Of a DNA stretch of 5,101 bases, positions 1 through 5,101 are shown piece after piece (within the stretch, counting starts at the first letter, position 1; every line of letters starts with the position of its first letter). Position numbers and translations under genes: made by a program. Source of the stretch: an uncultured Rhodospirillales bacterium (GTDB lineage Bacteria > Pseudomonadota > Alphaproteobacteria > CALMVH01); NCBI GenBank assembly GCA_937873165.1, contig CALMVH010000332.1, positions 1-5,101 of the forward strand, read 5' to 3'. The notes under the pieces were generated by a model that worked only from the letters and a program-made list of their open reading frames with translations, did not search any database and had not been told where the DNA came from.

Positions 1-378
1 GCTGCCGACCAGTTCGCGCGCGCACCACACCGCATGGCCCAGGCCCAGCGGCTCTGCCTGCCGGGTCGATTTCAGCTTGCCGGCCGGGATTTGCGCGGCC
101 TTGACCAGGGCCATCTCAGCAGCCTTGCCCCGATATTCCAACGTGTTCAGCAACTCGGGGCTCAGGTCGAACTGATCTTCCAGCAGGTGCTTGCCGCGGC
201 TGGTCACGAAGATGAACTCCTCGATGCCGGCTGCGCGCGCTTCCTCCACCGCATTCTGGATCAGAGGCATGTCGACCAGCGGCAACATTTCCTTTGGCAT
301 GACCTTGGTGGCGGGAAGAAAACGGGTGCCAAGTCCGGCAACCGGAAAAACCGCCTTTCGGACGGGAGCGTGAGCCAT
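1..378 (-). CDS. galU: UTP--glucose-1-phosphate uridylyltransferase (GalU), N-terminal part, runs off the left edge
   Basis: Cytoplasmic enzyme that makes UDP-glucose and pyrophosphate from UTP and glucose-1-phosphate, feeding surface polysaccharide, glycolipid and trehalose synthesis. Only the first 126 residues are in the window; the family is usually about 290-300 residues. Visible are the nucleotide-binding signature GLGTRFLPATK (residues 15-25) followed by MPKEMLPLVDMPLIQ (27-41), a VEEA stretch (44-47), FIFVTSRGK (55-63) with EDQFD (67-71), and RQAEPLGLGHAVWCA (106-120), all in the order expected for bacterial GalU. The ATG at 378 has an AAGGA ribosome binding site at 386-390, seven bases upstream. 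It follows mipZ after 67 bases, so it could be read through from that operon or have its own promoter; I see no convincing promoter. The related GalF or RfbA-type nucleotidyltransferases are less likely, given the MPKEMLPLVD match. The frame is open to the window edge. Confidence 0.95.
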   Translation of the reverse strand, partial: MAHAPVRKAVFPVAGLGTRFLPATKVMPKEMLPLVDMPLIQNAVEEARAAGIEEFIFVTSRGKHLLEDQFDLSPELLNTLEYRGKAAEMALVKAAQIPAGKLKSTRQAEPLGLGHAVWCARELVGS

Positions 379-385
379 GGTGATA

Positions 386-390
386 TCCTT
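386..390 (-). promoter_or_regulatory. Ribosome binding site of galU
   Basis: The minus strand reads AAGGA seven bases before the ATG at 378. It supports this start, which also places the GalU nucleotide-binding motif at the usual distance from the N-terminus. Confidence 0.6.
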
Positions 391-411
391 GTACTGGGGT
401 TGATTCGATGC

Positions 412-445
412 GGCAACGCGGTTGCCCGGCGAAGGGTCGCGCCGG
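412..445 (-). other. Two tandem small hairpins between mipZ and galU
   Basis: Directly after the mipZ stop codon (446-448) the minus strand can form a 6-bp stem, CCGGCG with CGCCGG (440-445 with 426-431, 8-nt loop). Next comes a second perfect 6-bp stem, GGCAAC with GTTGCC (421-426 with 412-417, 3-nt loop CGC). The two stems share base 426, so they may compete. Neither is followed by a run of T, so a classical intrinsic terminator is not supported. They could stabilise the 3' end of the upstream message, weaken read-through into galU, or be chance structures in GC-rich DNA. Confidence 0.35.
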
Positions 446-1261
446 CTACGCGGCATTGCTTTTCGGCGGTGCGCGGCGGGCCTGGAGAATGGTGTCGATC
501 AGGGCACGGACTTCCTGGCGGGCGGCGATCTGGCTCATGGTCAATCCCCCTTTTTTCGGAGCGAGCAAAGTCAGGCCTTTCAGAAAGAGTTCGCGAAAAA
601 TGACGCGTTCGCCAAATCCGCGCGCCAAGCGAAACCCGATCCTGCGCGACAGCTTTTCCATGACGTCGGCGATCTCGCGCTTGTTGCGCGCGTCCAGGTG
701 AGACAACCGGTTGCGCATCACGACCCAGTCTATGCTGCCCCGGTCGCGCAGGGCGCGCTGCTTGCGCTGTTCCCATACCATTTCGCTGTACGTGCTGGGA
801 CCCTGGATGGCATGCGTTACGGTATCCAGCTTCGCCAGCAGGTCGAGATCGATGAAACTGTCGTTCATCGGCGTAACCAGTGTGTCCGCGTATGAGTGGC
901 CAAGCCGGCTCAACGTGTTGTCGGTGCCGGGCGTGTCGATAATAATATAAGCGCAATCGGCGGATAGTTCGGCGATGGCGGCCGCAAGACGTTCCTTCTC
1001 GCCCTCGCCCTCGCCCTCGCCGCCGGTCGGCGGCACGGACGGCTGGCGGGGCAGCTTCAGCCCCCTGCCCTCTTCGGTGGCAGAAAACCGCCGGCGGTTT
1101 TCCAGGTAGCGGGTAACCGTGCCTTGCCGCACGTCCAGATCGATCACGCCGACGGATTGTCCCTGCAGCAGCAGCCCAACGGCCGTGTGCAAGGCCGCTG
1201 TAGACTTCCCCGATCCGCCTTTTTCGTTGCCGAAAACGATCATGTACGGTTTTTCGCTCAT
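446..1261 (-). CDS. mipZ: MipZ-like ParA/MinD-family ATPase, division-site positioning
   Basis: Predicted cytoplasmic P-loop ATPase of 271 residues. In Caulobacter, MipZ binds ParB near the origin region, forms a bipolar gradient and inhibits FtsZ assembly away from midcell. Seen here: the deviant Walker A motif GNEKGGSGKST (residues 11-21), DLDVRQ (41-46) followed by ENRRRF (54-59), the Walker B-like IIIDTPG (106-112), TPMNDSF (130-136), VWEQRKQRAL (152-161), IDWVVMRNRL (167-176), and IGFRLARGFGERVIFRELFLKGLTL (188-212). This whole order matches MipZ rather than generic ParA, Soj or MinD. Residues 81-88 are a Gly-Glu repeat encoded by a hexanucleotide tandem array. The start overlaps the nucleoside hydrolase stop as ATGA (1258-1261) and has only a weak Shine-Dalgarno, which suggests translational coupling. 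Family assignment is strong from recalled Caulobacter MipZ sequence; the FtsZ-regulating role is transferred from that family. Confidence 0.92.
   Translation of the reverse strand: MSEKPYMIVFGNEKGGSGKSTAALHTAVGLLLQGQSVGVIDLDVRQGTVTRYLENRRRFSATEEGRGLKLPRQPSVPPTGGEGEGEGEKERLAAAIAELSADCAYIIIDTPGTDNTLSRLGHSYADTLVTPMNDSFIDLDLLAKLDTVTHAIQGPSTYSEMVWEQRKQRALRDRGSIDWVVMRNRLSHLDARNKREIADVMEKLSRRIGFRLARGFGERVIFRELFLKGLTLLAPKKGGLTMSQIAARQEVRALIDTILQARRAPPKSNAA
998..1021. repeat. Hexanucleotide tandem repeat, four perfect copies, inside mipZ
   Basis: Four uninterrupted copies of ctcgcc on the plus strand, read as GGCGAG in mipZ and giving four Gly-Glu pairs (residues 81-88). The unit is six bases, so gain or loss of a copy keeps the reading frame and adds or removes two residues. 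It sits in the stretch between the ENRR segment and the Walker B-like strand, which appears variable among MipZ proteins as I recall them. Confidence 0.9.
1019..1034. repeat. Perfect inverted repeat next to the hexanucleotide array
   Basis: gccgcc at 1019-1024 and ggcggc at 1029-1034 form a perfect 6-bp stem with a 4-base loop (ggtc). It overlaps the last unit of the hexanucleotide array. A hairpin here could stall polymerase and favour slippage in the array; that effect is inferred. Confidence 0.5.
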
Positions 1262-2196
1262 AACAACGCCAGTCTATCCGCCAACAGGCTGTAAAATCCA
1301 TCCGAATCTAGGTTGTGCAGCACCGTTACGTTCGGTTTTTTGCCTGTGGCGCCCCACCAGTCGCCGATCGTCAGGCCCAGGCTCGACGTCGACATGGTTT
1401 CGACCTCGACATCAATGCGACGTGTACTGAACAGCGTAGGCGCGATCAGCCACGCAATTGTGCAGGGATCGTGGATGGGCCCGCCCGGCAATCCCATTTT
1501 TTCGACATCGTAGCGGCTGTAGAACGTCATGATGTCGGCGGCGATATCGGCAACATGGCCCCTGCCCCGGATTGCGTTGATCCGCTCGGGTGTCGCGAGG
1601 TTGCGGTGGGTAAGGTCCAGGGGCGCCAGGGTGATGTTGGCGCCGCTTTCAAACACGATCCTTGCCGCATGGGGATCGTTGGCGATGTTGCTTTCCGAAA
1701 CCGGCACCTGGGAGCTGTTACCGCCGGCGAAGAAAGATCCGCCCATGATGACCAGCTCCCGGAATCGCGCCACTATGCGCCGTTCCTTGACGATGGCGAG
1801 AGCAAGATTGGTCAAGGGGCCGAGGGCGCACAGCGTCAAGTCTCCTGCGGGGGCCGACATTACGCTGTCCACGATCCAGTCGACCGCGTGCATGGCTTGT
1901 GGCCGCATCGAGACCGGCGGCCAGCGAAGATCGGCAAGTCCATCCGCGCCGTGCACGACCTCCGCAGTATCCAGGGTCTGCAGCATGGGTTGTGAGCAGC
2001 CGGGGTAAATCGGTATGTCGATACGTCCGGCCAACTCGCAAATCCGGCAGGCATTTTCTGTAATCTGGGGCAGCGCAGTGTTGCCGCAGATGGTCGAAAT
2101 GCCCCTGATTGTCACTTCCGGCGAGGCGAAAGCGAGCCAAATAGCCAGCGCATCGTCGCAACCTGGGTCGGTATCAATGAGGAGCGGCCGGGGCAT
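1258..2196 (-). CDS. Inosine-uridine preferring nucleoside hydrolase family protein
   Basis: Cleaves the N-glycosidic bond of ribonucleosides to give ribose and free base for salvage. There is no signal peptide, so it is predicted to be cytoplasmic. The 312-residue length is usual for the family. The calcium- and ribose-binding set appears complete: the N-terminal DTDPGCDDALA (residues 8-18, with D8, D10, D14 and D15), N39 in CGNT, VHGADGL (81-87), LGPLTNLA (125-132, T129), MGGSF (151-155), ESN (168-170) with NDPHAA (173-178) in place of the common EFN...DPEAA, and the C-terminal IHDP (241-244) supplying the late His and Asp. Base preference cannot be read from sequence. Its first 23 bases overlap the end of the phosphoesterase gene, and its stop overlaps the mipZ start. 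No strong Shine-Dalgarno precedes the ATG at 2196, consistent with coupled translation. A pyrimidine-specific (RihA/RihB-like) or purine-specific enzyme remains possible. Confidence 0.93.
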   Translation of the reverse strand: MPRPLLIDTDPGCDDALAIWLAFASPEVTIRGISTICGNTALPQITENACRICELAGRIDIPIYPGCSQPMLQTLDTAEVVHGADGLADLRWPPVSMRPQAMHAVDWIVDSVMSAPAGDLTLCALGPLTNLALAIVKERRIVARFRELVIMGGSFFAGGNSSQVPVSESNIANDPHAARIVFESGANITLAPLDLTHRNLATPERINAIRGRGHVADIAADIMTFYSRYDVEKMGLPGGPIHDPCTIAWLIAPTLFSTRRIDVEVETMSTSSLGLTIGDWWGATGKKPNVTVLHNLDSDGFYSLLADRLALL

Positions 2197-3577
2197 TCAG
2201 TATCTGGAGCGCATTATCCGGCGAACCCGGGACCTCCAGCGCATTAAGGAACGGCAAAGCCCGTGCATCGCGGTCGCCGAGTGGCTTTAGCCCGTATTTG
2301 TGCTCGATCAAGGACAGGATGGAGGGCGTGTCGTACTGTGTCTTGTCGACAAAACCCTTCTTGGCCAGGGGCGAGACAATCAGGAGCGGTACGCGCGTGC
2401 CGGGTCCCCAGCGGTCGGACCGGGGCGGCGGCACATGATCCCACTCGCCACCGTTTTCGTCATACGTCACGATGACCAGCGTATGAGCCCATGCCGTGCT
2501 GTTCTCGATCTGCTTCAGCATTTCACCGGCATGGAGCTCGCCTCGTTGCAGGTTGCTGTATCCTGGGTGCTCGTCGTCCTCGCCGATGGGCTTCCAGAAG
2601 GAGACTGCAGGCAGGGTTCCGGTTGTGATCGCTTTGATAAAGTCCGCTTCATCCCGAAGGTGACTGGCTCCAGGCGTGCCCGGGGCGTAGTTCTGGAAAT
2701 ACATGAATGGTTGATGGTGGACTTCGAACAGCTTGTCCGGATGGCCGGCGACGGCATCGTTGTAGCCTCCCGCATACCAGGCCCAGCTTGTTCCTTTCTC
2801 CGTCAGCCGGTCGCCGATTGTCGGCATGTCCTGCGGCGGCAACAGATGATCCGACTGGATATCGGCGCGATGAGGGCCGTTCGCAGGCTCCAGGGTGTTC
2901 ACCGCATAGCCGTCGGGCGTCACTGCGCCATCCTTGACGATATCCCCTGTCGCGGTGACCGCCGCCTTTAGGAAGTCGCCCGCACTTTGGAACTTCGGCG
3001 TACAAGCGCAGATCAACCAGAAATGATTGAGGAACGATCCGCCATACGCCGCATGGAACATGTGGTCGCCAAGCGTGAAGCGGGACGCGTAGTTCCACAA
3101 GGGCAAGCCCGTGCCATCATAGTAGCCCATCGGCAGCCCGCCCGCCCCTGAGTACAGCACGTACTTGTCCATCTGGCCGCCATCGATTTGCAGCTGCTCC
3201 TGGTAGAACCTGTGAACGAGGTCCGGAGTTGCCTCGGACACTTGTACATAGCGCAGCAGGTTAAACGGCTGATTGGGGAGATCGGCAGGGAAGCGGCTGT
3301 CCGGAACAGGAGGACTGCGCGAAGAGTCGAGTATGGAAGGCAATGACTGATAAGGCAAACCGATATCGTTTACCTGAACCTCGGTCGCATCCGCGTGAGC
3401 AATGCCGTCCGCCCCCGGAAAAGTGCCGTAAAGATTATCGAAGCTGTGGTTCTCCAAGTACATCACGACGATGTGCTGGATCTGCGCCAGGCGGGGATCG
3501 ACCGCACCTGCGCTTTGTGCCCGCGCCCCGGGCGCCAGCAACAGCAAGCTGGCAGCAATCAATCCTTTTAACTTCAT
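2174..3577 (-). CDS. Exported phosphoesterase, AcpA-like acid phosphatase / phospholipase C superfamily
   Basis: Predicted periplasmic or secreted phosphomonoesterase of the phosphoesterase family (PF04185 type), 467 residues from the chosen start. A Sec-type signal peptide is clear: basic MKLK, a hydrophobic core IAASLLLL, and a likely cleavage after ARA before QSAG. There is no twin-arginine. Motifs, numbered from the upstream ATG at 3583 (subtract 2 for this start): HIVVMYLENHSFDN (37-50), MGYYDG (152-157), HAAYGGSFLNHFW (167-179), GEDDEHPGYS (324-333), VTYDENGGEWDHVPPP (362-377) and GPGTRVP (383-389). From memory of Francisella AcpA, its metal and nucleophile residues are Glu, Asn, Ser, Asp and Glu; E44, N45, S173, D365 and E366 fit that set. 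The long C-terminal domains of haemolytic phospholipase C are absent, so a phosphatase is favoured, but the substrate is unknown. ATG 3577 is preferred because TAGGA lies 5 bases upstream; the ATG at 3583 lacks a spaced ribosome binding site. Confidence 0.88.
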   Translation of the reverse strand: MKLKGLIAASLLLLAPGARAQSAGAVDPRLAQIQHIVVMYLENHSFDNLYGTFPGADGIAHADATEVQVNDIGLPYQSLPSILDSSRSPPVPDSRFPADLPNQPFNLLRYVQVSEATPDLVHRFYQEQLQIDGGQMDKYVLYSGAGGLPMGYYDGTGLPLWNYASRFTLGDHMFHAAYGGSFLNHFWLICACTPKFQSAGDFLKAAVTATGDIVKDGAVTPDGYAVNTLEPANGPHRADIQSDHLLPPQDMPTIGDRLTEKGTSWAWYAGGYNDAVAGHPDKLFEVHHQPFMYFQNYAPGTPGASHLRDEADFIKAITTGTLPAVSFWKPIGEDDEHPGYSNLQRGELHAGEMLKQIENSTAWAHTLVIVTYDENGGEWDHVPPPRSDRWGPGTRVPLLIVSPLAKKGFVDKTQYDTPSILSLIEHKYGLKPLGDRDARALPFLNALEVPGSPDNALQILNAPAAPH

Positions 3578-3582
3578 GGCCA

Positions 3583-3587
3583 TCCTA
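3583..3587 (-). promoter_or_regulatory. Ribosome binding site deciding the phosphoesterase start
   Basis: The minus strand reads TAGGA, whose first three bases are the TAG stop of the glycosyltransferase. It lies five bases before the ATG at 3577 but directly touches the alternative ATG at 3583. This spacing favours the shorter start and a termination-reinitiation type of coupling. Confidence 0.5.
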
Positions 3588-4505
3588 CGCCGAACCGGTC
3601 GGCATCATCGAAACAGCATCGTATGAGTTCGCGATATACGACATAGACCGGCCATAGGGAAACGGAAACCTGACTTTCAGCAAAACCGCCATGACGCTGA
3701 ACACGGCGATCCTGACCGTCTGGTCCGGGGCGTGACGACGGAAATAGTTACGGGCGCGTCCGGCACCGCGCTGAAGCGCCATCCTCCGGTATCGCGAGGT
3801 CCAACTCATCTCATCGGCAAGGCGGATCGAAAGGCGTGCGGTGTCTCCGAACATGCGGGCCTTGTTGGCACTGAGCCCACCGGATTTTTCCGGGACAATG
3901 CAGCACAGCGCGTCGATTTCGAGAAAGCTCGTGACGTGCGAAAGCTTTACGCCGAGGGAAAAATCCTGCGACGTTCGAAACTCCTCCGGCAACGGCAGGA
4001 CAGCCTTCATGGTCCGGACGGTACCGAGCGACATGGAAGGAATGAACGGCTGGTGTTTCAGCATGACCGCCAGTGGATCGGCATGGAGGCGGTCGCTGCG
4101 CGGCCCGCGTGAAGAACTGTCTGGTGCATGCGCCATTCGCCCATAGGAGAAACCGCACCCTGCGCGGGCAAGCGCCTCCATAAGACGCAAGGTGCTGCCC
4201 GGCACAACTTGGTCGTCGGCGTCGACCAGGCGGACATAGGTACAGCCCGCTGCCGATATCCCCTTGTTGGTTGCCGCGGCAACTCCCCGATTGGGCTGAG
4301 TCATGACCCGGGCATGGCGGTTGCTGACCGCAAAGTCCTTCAATAGTGCGGGCGAGGTGTCGGTCGAACCATCATCCACCAGCAGAATCTCACCGCCCGT
4401 TTGCGCATGTTCCGTGGCAATGGCGGCCAGGACCGGGGCCAGGTACTCAGCCTTGTTGTAAACGGTCACGACGTACGAAACCGAACCCTTGTCAGCCGAA
4501 TCCAT
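3585..4505 (-). CDS. Family 2 glycosyltransferase (GT-A fold)
   Basis: Inverting-type sugar transferase of 306 residues using a nucleotide-sugar donor, probably working at the inner face of the membrane on a surface glycan or glycolipid. The N-terminal GT-A domain starts with SYVVTVYNKAEYL (10-22) and shows VDDGSTD (43-49) for nucleotide binding, QPNRGVAAATNKGI (70-83), and the DXD-type metal site LVDADD (93-98). An SQD motif at 179-181 sits where GT2 enzymes usually carry the ED acceptor/base motif. The C-terminus has a hydrophobic stretch (about 264-276) followed by a basic and aromatic segment, perhaps for membrane contact; I see no clear multi-pass membrane domain. Donor and acceptor cannot be told from sequence. 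The ATG overlaps the upstream lipoprotein stop by one base (TAATG) and the gene ends seven bases before the phosphoesterase start. GalU downstream could supply UDP-glucose, but that link is only positional. Confidence 0.9.
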   Translation of the reverse strand: MDSADKGSVSYVVTVYNKAEYLAPVLAAIATEHAQTGGEILLVDDGSTDTSPALLKDFAVSNRHARVMTQPNRGVAAATNKGISAAGCTYVRLVDADDQVVPGSTLRLMEALARAGCGFSYGRMAHAPDSSSRGPRSDRLHADPLAVMLKHQPFIPSMSLGTVRTMKAVLPLPEEFRTSQDFSLGVKLSHVTSFLEIDALCCIVPEKSGGLSANKARMFGDTARLSIRLADEMSWTSRYRRMALQRGAGRARNYFRRHAPDQTVRIAVFSVMAVLLKVRFPFPYGRSMSYIANSYDAVSMMPTGSA

Positions 4506-4870
4506 TACCGGCGATCCCTGTCCAGGCCGATCTTCTCGACCGCGCCGCGGATATCCTGCTGGGCTTCGTCCGTTGATTCCAGCGGATCGTTGCCGATGGC
4601 TGCAAGCGACTCGTCCAGCGATCGCTGGTCCACGGGCTGCCCACGCTTCTTCAACCCCGCAACGCAGTCGATGAAATGCTGGCGCTGCGCCTGATAGGCC
4701 GATACGGCAAGCTCGTCCTGGTTGGTGGAGGGTGGAACCGGTTCAATGCACGGCGTGTCGAAGTTCGTCGCGCCACCGGTGGGACTCTGGGAAGCCGCCT
4801 GGTCGGGATCGGTACAGCCGCAAACGGCCAGTTCCAGTACTGCCAGCATGAAAACTGCCCGGATGCGCAT
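4505..4870 (-). CDS. Small predicted lipoprotein of unknown function
   Basis: I do not recognise this 121-residue protein. The N-terminus, MRIRAVFMLAVLELAVCGC, reads as a short lipoprotein signal peptide with basic residues at 2 and 4. The most likely lipid-modified Cys is C19 in VCGC; C17 is an alternative. The lipobox is imperfect and a Glu at 13 interrupts the hydrophobic core. The mature part begins with a low-complexity linker rich in Asp, Gln, Ser, Pro and Gly. It then has PCIEPVPPS, a helical Gln-rich segment ending QHFIDCVAGLKKRG, and an acidic, charged C-terminus. C41 and C69 could form a disulfide. The start is set by AAGGG five bases upstream and by the signal peptide; the frame stays open upstream to an ATG at 5062, but that extension has no signal peptide at its N-terminus and would run through the divergent HIT gene. 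It is the first gene of the minus-strand run and is coupled to the glycosyltransferase by TAATG. Confidence 0.72.
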   Translation of the reverse strand: MRIRAVFMLAVLELAVCGCTDPDQAASQSPTGGATNFDTPCIEPVPPSTNQDELAVSAYQAQRQHFIDCVAGLKKRGQPVDQRSLDESLAAIGNDPLESTDEAQQDIRGAVEKIGLDRDRR

Positions 4871-4930
4871 GGGAACCCTTGTTGGGAGAAGCAATTGATG
4901 ATGACGTGCGCTAACTGAAAGGGTGGAACA
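4871..4930. promoter_or_regulatory. Divergent spacer between the lipoprotein operon and the HIT gene
   Basis: This 60-base spacer should hold or adjoin the start signals of both transcripts. Ribosome binding sites are visible at each end: AAGGG on the minus strand (4876-4880) for the lipoprotein, and aaaggg on the plus strand (4918-4923) for the HIT gene, seven bases before its ATG. I could not find a sigma-70-like -35/-10 pair with good spacing on either strand, so promoters may lie partly inside the coding regions or be of a weak consensus type. No clear operator palindrome is present. Confidence 0.4.
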
Positions 4931-5101
4931 ATGACTTCCGTTGCCTACGATCCAAACAATATTTTTGCCCGGATCATCCGGGGCGAAATCTCGGCCGACA
5001 AGGTCTACGAGAACACCAACGCCCTGGCGTTTCGCGACATCCACCCCAAGGCGCCGGTACATTTGCTCGTCATCCCCAAGGGACCATACCTTACCATGGA
5101 C
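4931..5101 (+). CDS. HIT (histidine triad) family protein, N-terminal part, runs off the right edge
   Basis: Small nucleotide-binding hydrolase of the histidine triad family; Hint-type members hydrolyse nucleoside phosphoramidates such as AMP-lysine. The 57 residues in the window show the typical family opening: NIFARIIRGEISADKVYEN (10-28), the core strand ALAFRDIHPKAPVHLLVIPKG (31-51), and the start of the next segment, PYLTMD. The catalytic HxHxH triad lies further on, beyond the window, so catalytic competence cannot be judged. The ATG at 4931 is preceded by aaaggg with seven-base spacing. It is transcribed away from the six-gene minus-strand run, so it is a separate transcription unit. 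Confidence 0.93.
   Translation, partial: MTSVAYDPNNIFARIIRGEISADKVYENTNALAFRDIHPKAPVHLLVIPKGPYLTMD

Noticed and set aside
412..445. Intrinsic transcription terminator after mipZ
   Set aside because: The stems are only 6 bp each and are not followed by a T-run on the minus strand, so it is listed as a structure of unknown role instead.
261..1301. A 346-codon minus-strand open frame, longer than mipZ, in another frame of the same region
   Set aside because: It reads as Arg/Gly/His-rich translation with no recognisable motif and lies fully across the convincing mipZ frame; it is typical of GC-rich shadow frames.
1315..1995. Plus-strand open frame of 226 codons opposite the nucleoside hydrolase
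   Set aside because: No family motif, and it is antisense to a gene with a complete active-site set. A similar 223-codon plus-strand frame at 2300-2971 opposite the phosphoesterase was rejected for the same reason.
4895..4917. ttgatg ... taactg as a promoter for the HIT gene
   Set aside because: The spacing is only 11 bases and the -10 match is poor, so it does not support a sigma-70 promoter call.
4871..5062. N-terminal extension of the lipoprotein frame up to an ATG at 5062
   Set aside because: It would run antisense through the start of the HIT gene, contains no motif, and buries the signal peptide; the ATG at 4870 has a good ribosome binding site and the signal peptide directly after it.

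Overview
The window looks like chromosomal DNA from a GC-rich alphaproteobacterium. The best pointer is a clear MipZ-type ParA-family ATPase, a division-site regulator typical of Alphaproteobacteria that lack MinCDE. The GalU and HIT-domain sequences fit the same class. The acetic acid bacteria (Acetobacteraceae) are a possible home, but that is a guess from general resemblance. No mobile element, CRISPR array, rRNA or tRNA gene was seen.

Layout: six genes lie head to tail on the minus strand. In transcription order (right to left) they are a small predicted lipoprotein (4505-4870), a family 2 glycosyltransferase (3585-4505), an exported AcpA-like phosphoesterase (2174-3577), a nucleoside hydrolase (1258-2196), mipZ (446-1261) and the N-terminal part of galU (1-378, running off the left edge). 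The first five are very tightly packed: a 1-nt TAATG overlap, a 7-nt gap, a 23-nt overlap and a 4-nt ATGA overlap. This indicates one operon with translational coupling. A 67-nt gap holding two small hairpins separates mipZ from galU. On the far right a HIT-family protein (4931 to the window end) is transcribed divergently from a 60-nt spacer.

How the genes may work together: the exported phosphatase and the cytoplasmic nucleoside hydrolase could form a nucleotide-scavenging pair, and GalU makes UDP-glucose, a common glycosyltransferase donor. MipZ has no obvious functional link to these enzymes and may simply share the transcript. These links are inference from gene order.

Most genes belong to known families, and I do not see a clearly new system. 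The points most worth a second look are an in-frame (GGCGAG)4 repeat encoding Gly-Glu repeats inside mipZ beside a perfect hairpin, the mixed operon content, the uncharacterised lipoprotein, and the tandem hairpins before galU.
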